A stretch of 64,000 nucleotides of DNA, from NCBI RefSeq assembly GCF_014243395.1, contig NZ_JACLCP010000001.1, forward strand, positions 372,001 through 436,000, read 5' to 3'. A model generated the notes under the pieces. The model was not told the origin of the DNA, did no database searches, and was given only the letters and a program-made list of their open reading frames with translations. The translations under genes and the position numbers were made by a program. Source of the DNA: Winogradskyella flava. Its GTDB lineage: Bacteria > Bacteroidota > Bacteroidia > Flavobacteriales > Flavobacteriaceae. Positions 34,535 to 43,696 of this stretch are shown piece by piece. How positions within the stretch are numbered: the stretch's first letter is position 1; each line of letters starts with the position of its first letter.

Positions 34535-36892
34535 CTAGAAATCTATATCAACTTGGTCGTCGTCGTCTTGACCCGAATTACCACCTAGATCGCCTTCGTC
34601 CTTAACGGTACAATCGACGTTAATATCTAATCCTGAAGGTTTTTCAAAATTTCCTTTTGATACATCTAGCGTTTTATCTTCATAGCAAGCCTTCATGTAT
34701 AACCCCCAAATAGGTAGTGCCATTGAAGCACCTTGTCCGTAATGTATAGATTTAAAATGTGCAGCTCTATCTTCTGCCCCAACCCAAACACCTGTAACCA
34801 GATTTGGAACCATGCCCATAAACCAGCCATCACTTTGGTTTTGTGTTGTCCCTGTTTTACCCGCAATAGGATTGTTAAATTCATATGGGTAACCTGTTAT
34901 GATTTCTCTATAAACTGCGTTCCATTTATCAAAACCTTTATGCCTTAATCGTCTACCAGATCCTGCATTGGTAACACCTTCCATAAGATTAACGGTGACA
35001 TAAGCTACCTGTTCACTTAGTACATCCTTACTTTCTGGAGCAACCTGATACAGTACCGTACCATTCTTGTCTTCAATTCGAGTTACCATTACTGGTTTGT
35101 TGTAAACACCTTTATTTACAAATGTAGAATAGGCTGCTACCATCTCGTAAACACTGATATCTGCAGTACCTAATGCAATCGCTGGTACGGGAAGAATTTC
35201 TGAAGTAACGCCTAATTTTTTAGCCATCTCTACTACTGGTTGCGGGCCTATTTCATTCATAAGACGAGCAGTTATAGTATTAGTTGAACTGGCTAAGGCA
35301 TCCTTTAATGTTTGCTTCCCGGAATAATTACCATCAGAATTCTTTGTCGTCCAAGATTCAGGATTTCCATATTTATTAGCTTCTATAGTTATAGGTGTTC
35401 TTGGAAATGAGTCACAAGGCGATACCTGCAACTGATCAATAGCTGTAGAGTATACAAACGGCTTAAACGTTGAACCTACTTGACGCTTTCCTTGCTTCAC
35501 CATATCATACTGAAAGTGCTTATAGTTCATACCACCAACCCAAGCTTTTACATGACCTGTTAGAGGATCCATGGACATCATTCCTGGATGCAAAAAAGAT
35601 TTGTAGTAGCGCATTGAGTCTATTGGTTTCATAACCGTATCTACTTCACCTGCCTTACCATCAATCCATTTAAAAACAGTCATTTCAGTTGGTTTTTGAA
35701 ATGAGGCTTCAATTTCTTTATCAGATTTTCCTTTATTTTTCAAAATTCTCCATCGCTCACCTCTTCGCATGGCATCTTTCATCAGTTTATTTACTTCTGA
35801 TTGCGTCAATTCTAAAAATGGTGCTGTTTTATTTCGATCTGGAGTATTTTGATGATCAAACTCAGCTTGTAACCTTGGCATGTGCTGGGCTATAGCTTGT
35901 TCTGCATATTTTTGCATACGAGAATCAATCGTTGTAAATACTTTTAATCCATCACTATACAAATCGAACTTACTACCATCTGGCTTTCTGTTCTTACTGT
36001 CATCAGCCCATTCTTTCATAAACCCTCGTAAATATTCCCTAAAATAGGTCGCGGTCCCTTCACGATGCGATTCTGGTGTATAATTCAAATCAAGTTCTGT
36101 AGCTTGTAGTGAATCTTTTAATTCTTCAGAAATGTATTCGTACTTGTGCATCTGAGCTAGAACCACATTCCTTCTGTTCTTAACACCAACAGGATTTCTT
36201 CTGGGGTTATATAATGAAGAATTCTTAAACATACCAACCAGCATGGCAGATTCTTTCATGTCTAAATCCTTAGGTTCTTTACCAAAATAAATTCTTGAAG
36301 CTGAACGAATACCATCACCATTGTTTCCAAAATCATAGATATTGAAATACATCGCTATGATTTCTTCTTTGGTATATTGACGCTCAAGTCTTGTAGCAAT
36401 AACCCACTCTTGTATTTTCTGAAAAAGTGCATTTGTTGTGCTTTCTTTATCTCTTACACCAATAAATAATTGTCTTGCCAATTGTTGGGAAATGGTACTC
36501 GCACCACCTCTTTTTCCTAAAAAGAAAAACGCTCTTAATGTTCCTCGTCCATCAATGCCTGAATGATCATAATAACGTGCATCTTCTGTCGCTATTAATG
36601 CATCAACTAGATTTTTTGGTAAGTCGTTGTAACCAACCGGCGTTCTATTATCGTTAAAATAGAACTTCCCTAGGGTTTTTCCATCAGAGGAAATAATTTC
36701 AGTCGCTAGGTTTGTTTCAGGGTTTTCTAATTTGGTATGATCTGGCATTTCTCCAAAAGTTCCCCATGACGCAAGCAAAAAGAGAAGTACAACTGCTAGG
36801 ATTCCACCTAAAAATAACATCCAAAACCATCTTACGTATTTTGAAAAATCTACTGTGCTCGAATTTGTTTTTGCTGTTTTCTTTTTTGCCAT
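34535..36892 (-). CDS. Penicillin-binding protein 1A (class A)
   Basis: 785 residues. Bifunctional peptidoglycan glycosyltransferase/transpeptidase anchored in the inner membrane by a helix near 22-46. The GT51 domain shows ATEDARYYDHSGIDGRG with the catalytic Glu and GGASTISQQLARQL. The transpeptidase domain has the active serine in GSTFKPF, the SxN-type motif in ASSTNTIT and KTG in GKTGTTQNQSDGWF. The C-terminus is acidic (DDDDQVDIDF). It follows gldH by 8 bases, downstream of ricT and gldH in one leftward operon. Confidence 0.95.
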   Translation of the reverse strand: MAKKKTAKTNSSTVDFSKYVRWFWMLFLGGILAVVLLFLLASWGTFGEMPDHTKLENPETNLATEIISSDGKTLGKFYFNDNRTPVGYNDLPKNLVDALIATEDARYYDHSGIDGRGTLRAFFFLGKRGGASTISQQLARQLFIGVRDKESTTNALFQKIQEWVIATRLERQYTKEEIIAMYFNIYDFGNNGDGIRSASRIYFGKEPKDLDMKESAMLVGMFKNSSLYNPRRNPVGVKNRRNVVLAQMHKYEYISEELKDSLQATELDLNYTPESHREGTATYFREYLRGFMKEWADDSKNRKPDGSKFDLYSDGLKVFTTIDSRMQKYAEQAIAQHMPRLQAEFDHQNTPDRNKTAPFLELTQSEVNKLMKDAMRRGERWRILKNKGKSDKEIEASFQKPTEMTVFKWIDGKAGEVDTVMKPIDSMRYYKSFLHPGMMSMDPLTGHVKAWVGGMNYKHFQYDMVKQGKRQVGSTFKPFVYSTAIDQLQVSPCDSFPRTPITIEANKYGNPESWTTKNSDGNYSGKQTLKDALASSTNTITARLMNEIGPQPVVEMAKKLGVTSEILPVPAIALGTADISVYEMVAAYSTFVNKGVYNKPVMVTRIEDKNGTVLYQVAPESKDVLSEQVAYVTVNLMEGVTNAGSGRRLRHKGFDKWNAVYREIITGYPYEFNNPIAGKTGTTQNQSDGWFMGMVPNLVTGVWVGAEDRAAHFKSIHYGQGASMALPIWGLYMKACYEDKTLDVSKGNFEKPSGLDINVDCTVKDEGDLGGNSGQDDDDQVDIDF

Positions 36893-36900
36893 ATTAATTA

Positions 36901-37401
36901 TTATTGAGCTTGTTCTACCCTAAAACCAATATCGGTTATACCTTCTAATTCTTCAACACCATTGACCTCTCCATTATTTCGCATAGCATGCTGAATATTT
37001 ACGGTATAGTCTCCTGCTTCATTGAATTTAAATGTATCCTTGAAGCCTCTTAACCATAACTTATTCTCTTTTATATCTGAAAAACCAGTTCCTAAAAGCT
37101 CTCCATTTGGTGCTGCCATTTTATATTCTAAGGTATCCTTAATGGCTTTTCCATTTGGATAATTAAGTTCTACTATTAGAAATAAGTTACTGAACTTATA
37201 GTCATTCGTATTTCTTAAATTAACATAGAGATTGTAATTTTGAGTAGTATCTGGCGCTTTAAAATTAAAGCTCGCTACAGAATCCTTATGCCATTTACTC
37301 GGAACGGCCTTATACTCATCGAACACAGCCTTGGAATCACAACTTACAGCCAAAGCCAAACAAACAAGGCCTGATAATAGACCACTAGCTTTTCTTTGCA
37401 T
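36901..37401 (-). CDS. gldH: Gliding motility lipoprotein GldH
   Basis: 166 residues from the ATG at 37401 (MQRKASGLLSGLVCLALAVS, lipidated Cys21). A longer frame to 37485 runs inside ricT and lacks a signal. The mature protein (KWHKDSVASFNFKAPDTTQN, NLYVNLRNTNDYKFSNLFLI, GFSDIKENKLWLRGFK) matches GldH, one of the lipoproteins needed for Bacteroidota gliding; its precise role in the motor or type IX system is unresolved. Its first 17 bases overlap the end of ricT, and pbp1A follows. Confidence 0.9.
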   Translation of the reverse strand: MQRKASGLLSGLVCLALAVSCDSKAVFDEYKAVPSKWHKDSVASFNFKAPDTTQNYNLYVNLRNTNDYKFSNLFLIVELNYPNGKAIKDTLEYKMAAPNGELLGTGFSDIKENKLWLRGFKDTFKFNEAGDYTVNIQHAMRNNGEVNGVEELEGITDIGFRVEQAQ

Positions 37402-38569
37402 TTTGTTTTTGGTTACGGTTTCTATTGCGATTTTTATTTCTATTCCTATTGTTTTTACGTTTCTTATTTGATTTTGGACTATCAAAACGCGTTAAACTAT
37501 CCTGACCTACAACGTTCTCAAATTCTGTTTTAGTGTCTTGAATATGTTCTGAAGCATATTCTTCAAGACTCGCTACTTTTTCTTTTTTCTTGTTTTTGGT
37601 AATGATTTCGCTAGCCTGTTCTGTAGTAATAACATGCCAATTCATCCATTCACCTTCGTACGCATACCACATCAAACCTTTAAAAATATCTGTCTTTTGA
37701 CATACTGCAGTTCCCTTTTCAGTATAAAGTTTGGTATCGTTCTTTGGAAAGGCTTTTAGTGCATCTAGATAAGCATCTAGCTCGTAATTAAGACAACACT
37801 TTAACTTCCCGCATTGACCCGCTAGCTTTAAAGGGTTTAAAGATAACTGCTGATATCTCGCCGCAGAAGTGCTTACAGACCTGAAATCTGTTAACCAAGT
37901 TGAGCAACACAATTCTCTTCCGCAAGAACCAATTCCACCTAGCCTAGCCGCTTCTTGTCTAAAGCCGACTTGGCGCATTTCGATACGTGTTCTAAATTCG
38001 CGTGCGAACACCTTAATTAATTCCCTAAAATCAACACGCTCTTCAGCGGTATAATAAAAGGTCGCCTTACTACCATCACCTTGAAACTCAATATCAGAGA
38101 TTTTCATTTTTAAATTTAGGTCAATAGCGAACTGACGTGCTTTAACTTTCATCGGCTCTTCTTTGTCTCGAGCCTTTGACCATATATCAATATCCTTTTG
38201 AGTCGCCTTTCGGTATATTTTTAATACATTCTCAGCGTCATCAACATCTACTTTTTTTCGCTTCATCTGTACACGCACCAATTCACCTGTTAAAGTGACC
38301 ATACCGACATCATGTCCAGATTTTGCCTGCGTGGCAACAATATCGCCAATACTAAGTGTAAGGTTTTCGGTGTTTTTGTAGTATTGTTTTCTGCCGTTTT
38401 TAAAACGAACTTCAACACACGTAAAAGGTTCTTGTCCGTTTGGAAGCGACATGTTAGCCAGCCAGTCAAAAACAGTGAGTTTATTACAGCTATCTGTGCC
38501 GCAAGTACCATTGTTTTTACATCCTTTTGGTTGACCATCTTTACCAGTTGAGCAACTGTTACAAGCCAT
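37385..38569 (-). CDS. ricT: PSP1-domain iron-sulfur regulator subunit RicT (YaaT-like)
   Basis: 394 residues. The N-terminus is Cys-rich (MACNSCSTGKDGQPKGCKNN), the middle carries the PSP1 domain, with the cysteine motifs GIGSCGRELCCSTWL and GQCGKLKCCLNYE that are conserved in YaaT/RicT. The last ~50 residues are a basic Asn/Arg/Lys tail. In Bacillus RicT helps form an Fe-S complex that guides RNase Y processing; the function in Bacteroidota is not settled. It heads the ricT-gldH-pbp1A operon and is divergent from the M23 peptidase gene. Confidence 0.9.
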   Translation of the reverse strand: MACNSCSTGKDGQPKGCKNNGTCGTDSCNKLTVFDWLANMSLPNGQEPFTCVEVRFKNGRKQYYKNTENLTLSIGDIVATQAKSGHDVGMVTLTGELVRVQMKRKKVDVDDAENVLKIYRKATQKDIDIWSKARDKEEPMKVKARQFAIDLNLKMKISDIEFQGDGSKATFYYTAEERVDFRELIKVFAREFRTRIEMRQVGFRQEAARLGGIGSCGRELCCSTWLTDFRSVSTSAARYQQLSLNPLKLAGQCGKLKCCLNYELDAYLDALKAFPKNDTKLYTEKGTAVCQKTDIFKGLMWYAYEGEWMNWHVITTEQASEIITKNKKKEKVASLEEYASEHIQDTKTEFENVVGQDSLTRFDSPKSNKKRKNNRNRNKNRNRNRNQKQNAKKS

Positions 38570-38764
38570 AAAAAAGTTATATATATCTAATCTAGGTTTT
38601 TAAAAACCCAGTTAAAGGATTCGTAATCTATTAATGAGTAAAGATACTATTATTTCTTTAGTCAAATAACAGGTTGATTAATAATATATTACCAAATAAT
38701 AATTATCTTAATGCTCACATTTTGAGATAGTCCCGATGTTATTATAAATCAATACATTGAAATT

Positions 38765-40171
38765 ATGAAATCAAAAATTACTTTCTTCATTTTCGCACTT
38801 GTCTTAATGTCTATTAACGCGCAGGGACCGCCTTTGGAGGCCCAAGGCGGAGAGTTTATTTTTAATCCTCAAAATAAGGAATGCCTGACGAATATTCAAC
38901 GTCAAAATATTATTGGGCAACTCGATGAAAATATTACTCAATTACGCCGTAACAATGAACTTGCATTTACAGCTAGTACCAGGGGAAACCATCCGCTTTT
39001 TGTATGGCCCGTTCAGAAATCCTCAAACTCCCCTTACAATGAGGTGTGGGGAATTTCTAATTATGTAGATCATAACCAAAATTCACCAGATCAACTCACC
39101 GATTATGATTGTGGTACTAGAACATATGACACTACAAGTGGTTACAACCATAGAGGTTTAGATGTCTATTCATGGCCCTTTGGATGGTATATGATGGATA
39201 ATGATGAAGCAGAAATTATTGCAGCTGCTCCTGGCCAAATAATCTCTAAAAGCGATGGTAATTTTGATAGAAGTTGTGACTTTAGTACTACAACACCTTG
39301 GAATGCTGTATATGTGCAACATAGTGATGGCAGTGTTGCGTGGTATGGGCATTTAAAAAGTGGCTCATTAACCAGCAAAGGCGTTGGAGATATGGTCAGT
39401 GAAGGAGAATTTCTGGGTGTTATGGGTAGCTCAGGAGTTTCTACTGGTCCTCACTTGCATTTTGAAGTTTGGCAAGATGCAACATATACTAATCTTATAG
39501 ACCCTTATGCTGGTACATGTAATAGCCTTAATAGTGATTCTTGGTGGCAAACTCAAAAACCTTATTTAAATCCTGGAATAAATGCCGTATTAACACATTC
39601 CGCGCAACCTGTGTTTAATGCTTGTCCAACTACCGAAACTACAAATAGAAGTGATAATTTTGATACAGCTGATAATATTTTTTGTGCATTATATTTAAAA
39701 GATCAAGCCGCAGGAACCTCAGTGAATTTGAAGGTAATACGACCAGATAACACTATTTTATATGACTGGGATTTTCCCTTAAATGCCAATTATTTTTCAT
39801 CATGGTGGTATTGGCCTTTTTCTGGAGTGTTTGACATGAATGGTGCTTGGAAATGGCAAGCCACCTATAATGGCGCAACCGTAACACATAATTTCAATGT
39901 CAGTGGAGCATTAAGCATTAATGAGAACACACTTGAATCGACTTCAATTTTTCCTAACCCATTTAATGATATCGTATATATTAATTCACAAGCTAAAATT
40001 AAAAAAACCAACATTGTGGATATGTTAGGGAAGACCATCCTAAACTTTGTAGACACCTCTACATTGGGAATTAAAGAACTGAACTTAGACCTACTGTCTA
40101 AAGGTGTTTATTTCGTTATACTTGAAAGTGATGAAAATGAAAAGAAAACAATTAAACTCATTAAAAATTAA
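38765..40171 (+). CDS. Secreted M23 zinc endopeptidase with T9SS sorting tail
   Basis: 468 residues. Signal peptide ending NAQG. The LytM/M23 metal ligands are His129 and Asp133 (YNHRGLDVYSW) and His232 in PHLHFEVW, with His230 as catalytic base, so the site looks intact. A beta-sandwich region follows (about 285-380), then a type IX sorting tail (STSIFPNPFNDIVYINSQ ... SKGVYFVILESDENEKKTIK). It probably cleaves peptidoglycan cross-links or extracellular peptides outside the cell. Its stop overlaps the convergent radical SAM stop by four bases (TTAA). Confidence 0.93.
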   Translation: MKSKITFFIFALVLMSINAQGPPLEAQGGEFIFNPQNKECLTNIQRQNIIGQLDENITQLRRNNELAFTASTRGNHPLFVWPVQKSSNSPYNEVWGISNYVDHNQNSPDQLTDYDCGTRTYDTTSGYNHRGLDVYSWPFGWYMMDNDEAEIIAAAPGQIISKSDGNFDRSCDFSTTTPWNAVYVQHSDGSVAWYGHLKSGSLTSKGVGDMVSEGEFLGVMGSSGVSTGPHLHFEVWQDATYTNLIDPYAGTCNSLNSDSWWQTQKPYLNPGINAVLTHSAQPVFNACPTTETTNRSDNFDTADNIFCALYLKDQAAGTSVNLKVIRPDNTILYDWDFPLNANYFSSWWYWPFSGVFDMNGAWKWQATYNGATVTHNFNVSGALSINENTLESTSIFPNPFNDIVYINSQAKIKKTNIVDMLGKTILNFVDTSTLGIKELNLDLLSKGVYFVILESDENEKKTIKLIKN

Positions 40172-41172
40172 TTGAATTCTATTTCATAATTGAGCTTAGT
40201 AGATAATGCCCTTAAATTTGATTTTGATTTAAAAACATTAGCGAGCAACAATTTGCTCCAACCTATCTTTTTAGAATAGGCATTAAAAGTTTCTTCTCGC
40301 CAATTAAATCCTTCTTTCCAGAATTTATTTGGCGAGATATAACAAAATGTATAATCAAATATAAAGCTAGATTTATTCTCGTCTTTTAAATTTTTCAATT
40401 CATTTGGCGCCATCAGCGTAATACTGTGATTGACGCAGTTCTTTCTAATTTCAGAAATTATTTCAGCATAATCATTCACAAGTGAAGAGATGTCAAAATC
40501 ATTATATTCTGTATTACCAATTTTTTGTATTGGTCTCAATTGCAGAATATCAAATCCAGAAGCATCAAAATGTTTAAAAAAATCCTTGAGCTCATAAAAA
40601 TTATCCCTGTTAAAGGTATAGTTGATTCTAACTTTAAAAGTATACTTGGCTTTTAGCTTTTTAAAGGCTGCAAATGCCTTCTGAAATTTCTCATAGCTCG
40701 CCTTTTTCATAAAACTTTCATAACTCTGCTTGGTAACACCATGAAGTGATATCGTAAATTCATCAAGTCCAGCGACAAGAAGTTCTTCTATCCTTTCTTC
40801 GGTCAACAGATTTGCATTGGTTGTTATAGATATATAAGGTACATTATACTGCTTCCCAAGTCTTACGATCTGTGGTAGATTTTTATATAATGTTGGCTCA
40901 GTTCCACAGCCAATTTGCAATTTTAAAGCTCTATTAAAAATGGATTTAGCAACAAGATCCAAATCCGATTCCTTAAATTGACCTTTAAGGGTTTTTACGT
41001 ACTCGGCATCTGTAAAGTAACACATTTTACAGCGTAAGTTACAAGCCATAACAGGATCCAAATTAACTGCTAAATAGCGTTTGTTAAATTTATGGAGTAT
41101 ATAAAGCGCCAGAAACTTAATCCTATAGTTTTTTATTCTCCTGTTTAGCTGTAATAGCCTGTAAATGTTCAT
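40168..41172 (-). CDS. Radical SAM protein of unknown specificity
   Basis: 334 residues. The [4Fe-4S]-binding motif CNLRCKMC is at residues 44-51, followed by the partial TIM barrel (IGCGTEPTLY with the GGE-like position, ISITTNANLL, DEFTISLHG). Few cysteines occur in the C-terminal half, so no SPASM or twitch auxiliary cluster is evident. The N-terminal ~35 residues are basic. It abuts trhO with no gap (trhO stop at 41173-41175), so they share a transcript. RiPP, cofactor or tRNA modification are all possible; I see no precursor peptide gene beside it. Confidence 0.88.
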   Translation of the reverse strand: MNIYRLLQLNRRIKNYRIKFLALYILHKFNKRYLAVNLDPVMACNLRCKMCYFTDAEYVKTLKGQFKESDLDLVAKSIFNRALKLQIGCGTEPTLYKNLPQIVRLGKQYNVPYISITTNANLLTEERIEELLVAGLDEFTISLHGVTKQSYESFMKKASYEKFQKAFAAFKKLKAKYTFKVRINYTFNRDNFYELKDFFKHFDASGFDILQLRPIQKIGNTEYNDFDISSLVNDYAEIISEIRKNCVNHSITLMAPNELKNLKDENKSSFIFDYTFCYISPNKFWKEGFNWREETFNAYSKKIGWSKLLLANVFKSKSNLRALSTKLNYEIEFN

Positions 41173-42243
41173 CTATCCGTTTTTGCCTTGAGTCTCAAAA
41201 ATATTTCTTAAATCTTTCTTGTAGGGCAAATGTTCTGCTCTGCCTTTCTTAAAAATATCGTTGCTGTTTCCTTGACCTCTGCGCATTGCTTTTTGTTCTT
41301 CGTAAGGCAATTTAATGACTTCTTGACAATGAGAGGAACAACAATTGTCCATTTTCTCCTTACATGCATCACATTGTATAAATAACAAATGACAAGCTTC
41401 ATTGGCACAGTTTGTATGTATATCCGCTGGCTCACCACACTGATGGCATTGGGCAATCACATCGTCACTAATACGCTCTGATCTTCGCTGGTCAAATACA
41501 AAATTTTTACCTATAAATTTATTTTCAAGACCTTCCGCCTCTACTTGTCTTGCGTAATTGATGATGCCACCTTCTAATTGGAATACGTTCTTAAATCCCT
41601 TATGCCTGTAGTAGGCGCTAGCTTTCTCACAACGAATCCCACCAGTACAGTACATGACCAACTTTTTATCTTCTTTATGCTCTCTTAAATCTTCTTCTAT
41701 GAGGTCTAAAGATTCCCTAAAAGTGTCCACATCAGGGGTTATGGCATTCTTAAAGTGCCCTATTTCGCTTTCGTAATGATTACGCATATCTACCAAAACG
41801 GTTTCAGGATCTTCGATTAACTCATTAAACTTTTGGGCATCAACATGAATACCTTTATTTGTAACATCAAATGTTTCATCATTAAGTCCGTCGGCAACAA
41901 TCTTATGACGTACTTTCACTTTTAGCTTTAAAAACGCAAAATTATCGTGCTCTATGGCAATATTTAATCTTACATTTTCTAAAAACGTAATAGTGTCAAG
42001 ATGATTTTTAAAGATTTCAAAATTTTCGGCAGGCACAGATAATTGAGCATTAATGCCTTCATGGGCCACATAGATTCGCCCTAGTACATCCAGTTCGTCC
42101 CATGCCAAAAACATATGGTTTCTAAAAATTTCAGGATTGCCAATCTTGGCGTACTTGTAGAAAGAGATGGTTAAGCGCTCTTGTCCCGCTTTTTCAATAA
42201 GTTCTGCTCTTTCTTTAGTACTTAAGTTATTGTACAGTTGCAT
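41173..42243 (-). CDS. trhO: tRNA uridine-34 hydroxylase (rhodanese family)
   Basis: 356 residues. N-terminal ferredoxin-like UPF0176 domain (FYKYAKIGNPEIFRNHMFLA, AHEGINAQLSVP), a rhodanese domain with the active Cys in MYCTGGIRCEKASAYYRHKG, and a C-terminal Cys-rich region (CHQCGEPADIHTNCANEAC ... CDACKEKMDNCCSSHC) of the rhodanese_C zinc-ribbon type. Known TrhO/YceA enzymes hydroxylate uridine 34 of tRNAs in an O2-dependent way. It is longer at the C-terminus than minimal forms. Operon partner of the radical SAM gene. Confidence 0.92.
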   Translation of the reverse strand: MQLYNNLSTKERAELIEKAGQERLTISFYKYAKIGNPEIFRNHMFLAWDELDVLGRIYVAHEGINAQLSVPAENFEIFKNHLDTITFLENVRLNIAIEHDNFAFLKLKVKVRHKIVADGLNDETFDVTNKGIHVDAQKFNELIEDPETVLVDMRNHYESEIGHFKNAITPDVDTFRESLDLIEEDLREHKEDKKLVMYCTGGIRCEKASAYYRHKGFKNVFQLEGGIINYARQVEAEGLENKFIGKNFVFDQRRSERISDDVIAQCHQCGEPADIHTNCANEACHLLFIQCDACKEKMDNCCSSHCQEVIKLPYEEQKAMRRGQGNSNDIFKKGRAEHLPYKKDLRNIFETQGKNG

Positions 42244-42327
42244 GCTATACCAATTTTAAGATTAAAGAATATTCAATTCACATTATCACGTGAAATGCAA
42301 ATGTATTGATTTTAAAAAAATTAGCAT

Positions 42328-42362
42328 TAAAAAAGCACCTTGAATATCAAAGTGCTTTTTTA
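42328..42362. terminator. Hairpin terminator, both directions
   Basis: AAAAAGCAC and GTGCTTTTT arms extended by TTGA/TCAA with one mismatch, flanked by A- and T-runs. Most likely ends leftward transcripts from the lipoprotein gene at 42660-43427. Confidence 0.75.
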
Positions 42363-42525
42363 GCTAACCACTAACTTAAAACTAACGAAAAAGTATATCA
42401 CGTTGGCTTATCGGCTATTGAAAATACAACAGCCGAATGGCCTTGTGTTTTGCTAATTTTGAATATTAAAAAGCAAAAAAACTTTTTAAGGGCTTTTTCT
42501 CACTTTTTAAAAGGTTTACATAGCA

Positions 42526-42590
42526 ATTTTTTCCTTTTTCATTTAGTAGATGTAAAAAGTGCAAAATGGTTGCGTCATAAAATTGAAAAA
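42526..42590. repeat. Direct repeat copy A flanking the YD-like lipoprotein gene
   Basis: About 65 bases aligning to 43582-43645 with three substitutions in the main block plus small differences in a T/C run at the left end; same orientation. Shared core includes TAGTAGATGTAAAAAGT and CATAAAATTGAAAAAA. This copy lacks the following -7 box that copy B has. Confidence 0.85.
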
Positions 42591-42659
42591 AAATTCTCTT
42601 CTAATTTAAAATGGCTAAAAAAAAGAAATTTTAACTATAATTTACATGTTTTTACTCAA

Positions 42660-43427
42660 CTACTCGTAAACAAATTCATTTTCAGCTGTAAATGAAGAAC
42701 CAGATTCTGTACGGGTCACAATAGAACTGATAGGCAAACCACTATCATTGTATTCATAAACGTATTCATAATGTGTTACATGGCCAATACCATTCTCATA
42801 TTGCGTATATGTGTAAGAAGTTCTATTATTTATGCTAGAATTGAGATTATTCAAGACAATATCATTAATATTATTGAAAGCCTCAGGAAACATAAATTGA
42901 AAAGGATTAATTTTATCATCATACTCATATGATGCATAAACTTGAGCTTCACCAAAAGTTGTATAAAATCTCGAAATTTTCAATTTTTCGAAGATATTTC
43001 CAAAAGCATCGTAATTATAAAATGTTCCTACTATCTCACCGTTAGGATCTTGTATCTGTGTCAATTGTCCATTATCGTTATAAATATAAGTATCAGGGTA
43101 ACTTTCCGGTTCATCGTCCACATAACGACCTACTATTCTATTGTTTTGATAGACATAGGTGATGGGAGTAGTACTATTTTCATCTCCGTAAAACACCTCA
43201 ACAAGCTGATTTTCTGAATTATATCTAAAGGTATTCACATGGTTAGCTCCCCAATCAACTTTTCTTAAATAACCGTTCTGCCCATACTCAAAGACTATGT
43301 CATTACCCTGTAATCCACTATTCGTCAATCTCACTAGTCTAGGTAAATCATCAACTATAATATCGTCATTGTTTTCACAAGAAAGTAAACTTACAAATAT
43401 GAGTGTTATTGTAATTAGTTTTTTCAT
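42660..43427 (-). CDS. YD/RHS-repeat-like lipoprotein
   Basis: 255 residues with a lipoprotein signal (ITLIFVSLLSCENNDD, lipidated Cys). The mature part repeats short beta units with YNDNG/YNSEN-type motifs (FRYNSENQLVEVFYGD, YVYQNNRIVGRYVD, YIYNDNGQLTQIQDPNGEIV), as in RHS/YD-repeat proteins, but it is far shorter than toxin-bearing RHS proteins and has no core-closure or toxin domain. Function unknown; probably an outer-membrane or surface lipoprotein. It is flanked by the ~64-bp direct repeat and lies between trhO and recA, pointing away from recA. Confidence 0.8.
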   Translation of the reverse strand: MKKLITITLIFVSLLSCENNDDIIVDDLPRLVRLTNSGLQGNDIVFEYGQNGYLRKVDWGANHVNTFRYNSENQLVEVFYGDENSTTPITYVYQNNRIVGRYVDDEPESYPDTYIYNDNGQLTQIQDPNGEIVGTFYNYDAFGNIFEKLKISRFYTTFGEAQVYASYEYDDKINPFQFMFPEAFNNINDIVLNNLNSSINNRTSYTYTQYENGIGHVTHYEYVYEYNDSGLPISSIVTRTESGSSFTAENEFVYE

Positions 43428-43581
43428 AATGTATAAAATTTAATAGTTAATATTTTTTAGCAGAACAGACTCAATCTTTAATATAGCTCAGTTCTAATTT
43501 TATCTAAAAGCCTATAAAAAAGTCGTTACGTAGTCGTAATAGATATATATTCAAGATTATCTTGTAGTGTACTATATAGTG

Positions 43582-43645
43582 ATTTTTCCCTTTTCATATA
43601 GTAGATGTAAAAAGTTCAAAATGGTTGCCTCATAAAATTGAAAAA
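43582..43645. repeat. Direct repeat copy B in the recA promoter region
   Basis: Second copy of the ~64-base element, ending over the recA -33 TTG (43638-43640). Copy A lies 1056 bases away on the far side of the lipoprotein gene in the same orientation. Confidence 0.85.
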
Positions 43646-43667
43646 AGTAAAATAAGTGGTATTTTTG
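43638..43667 (+). promoter_or_regulatory. recA promoter (TTG-N19-TAnnTTTG)
   Basis: TTG at 43638-43640 and TATTTTTG at 43660-43667 are separated by 19 bases, an excellent match to the Bacteroidota vegetative promoter. It lies 30 bases before the recA ATG. No LexA-type box is evident. Confidence 0.8.
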
Positions 43668-43696
43668 ATGTTAATTAAACTTAGAAATTAGAAGTA

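Larger units (their letters stand above)
42244..42659. other. Intergenic stretch between trhO and the YD-like lipoprotein gene
   Basis: 416 bases. It contains a bidirectional hairpin terminator (42328-42362), an AT-rich region around 42380-42520 with nothing recognised, and repeat copy A (42526-42590), which matches the region upstream of recA. The 81-codon rightward ORF here is Lys/Phe-rich, has no family features and crosses the repeat, so I do not count it as a gene. Confidence 0.6.

Noticed and set aside
37402..37485. N-terminal extension of gldH
   Set aside because: Lies inside ricT coding sequence and would bury the lipoprotein signal.
38765..40171. Phage endolysin
   Set aside because: M23 domain carries a signal peptide and type IX sorting tail and there are no phage genes nearby.
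42450..42695. 81-codon rightward ORF upstream of the YD-like lipoprotein
   Set aside because: Lys/Phe-rich translation of AT-rich intergenic DNA, crosses the direct repeat and the 3' end of the opposite gene, no family features.
42660..43427. RHS/polymorphic toxin
   Set aside because: YD-like units are present but the protein is only 255 residues, with no core-closing motif, toxin domain or immunity gene.
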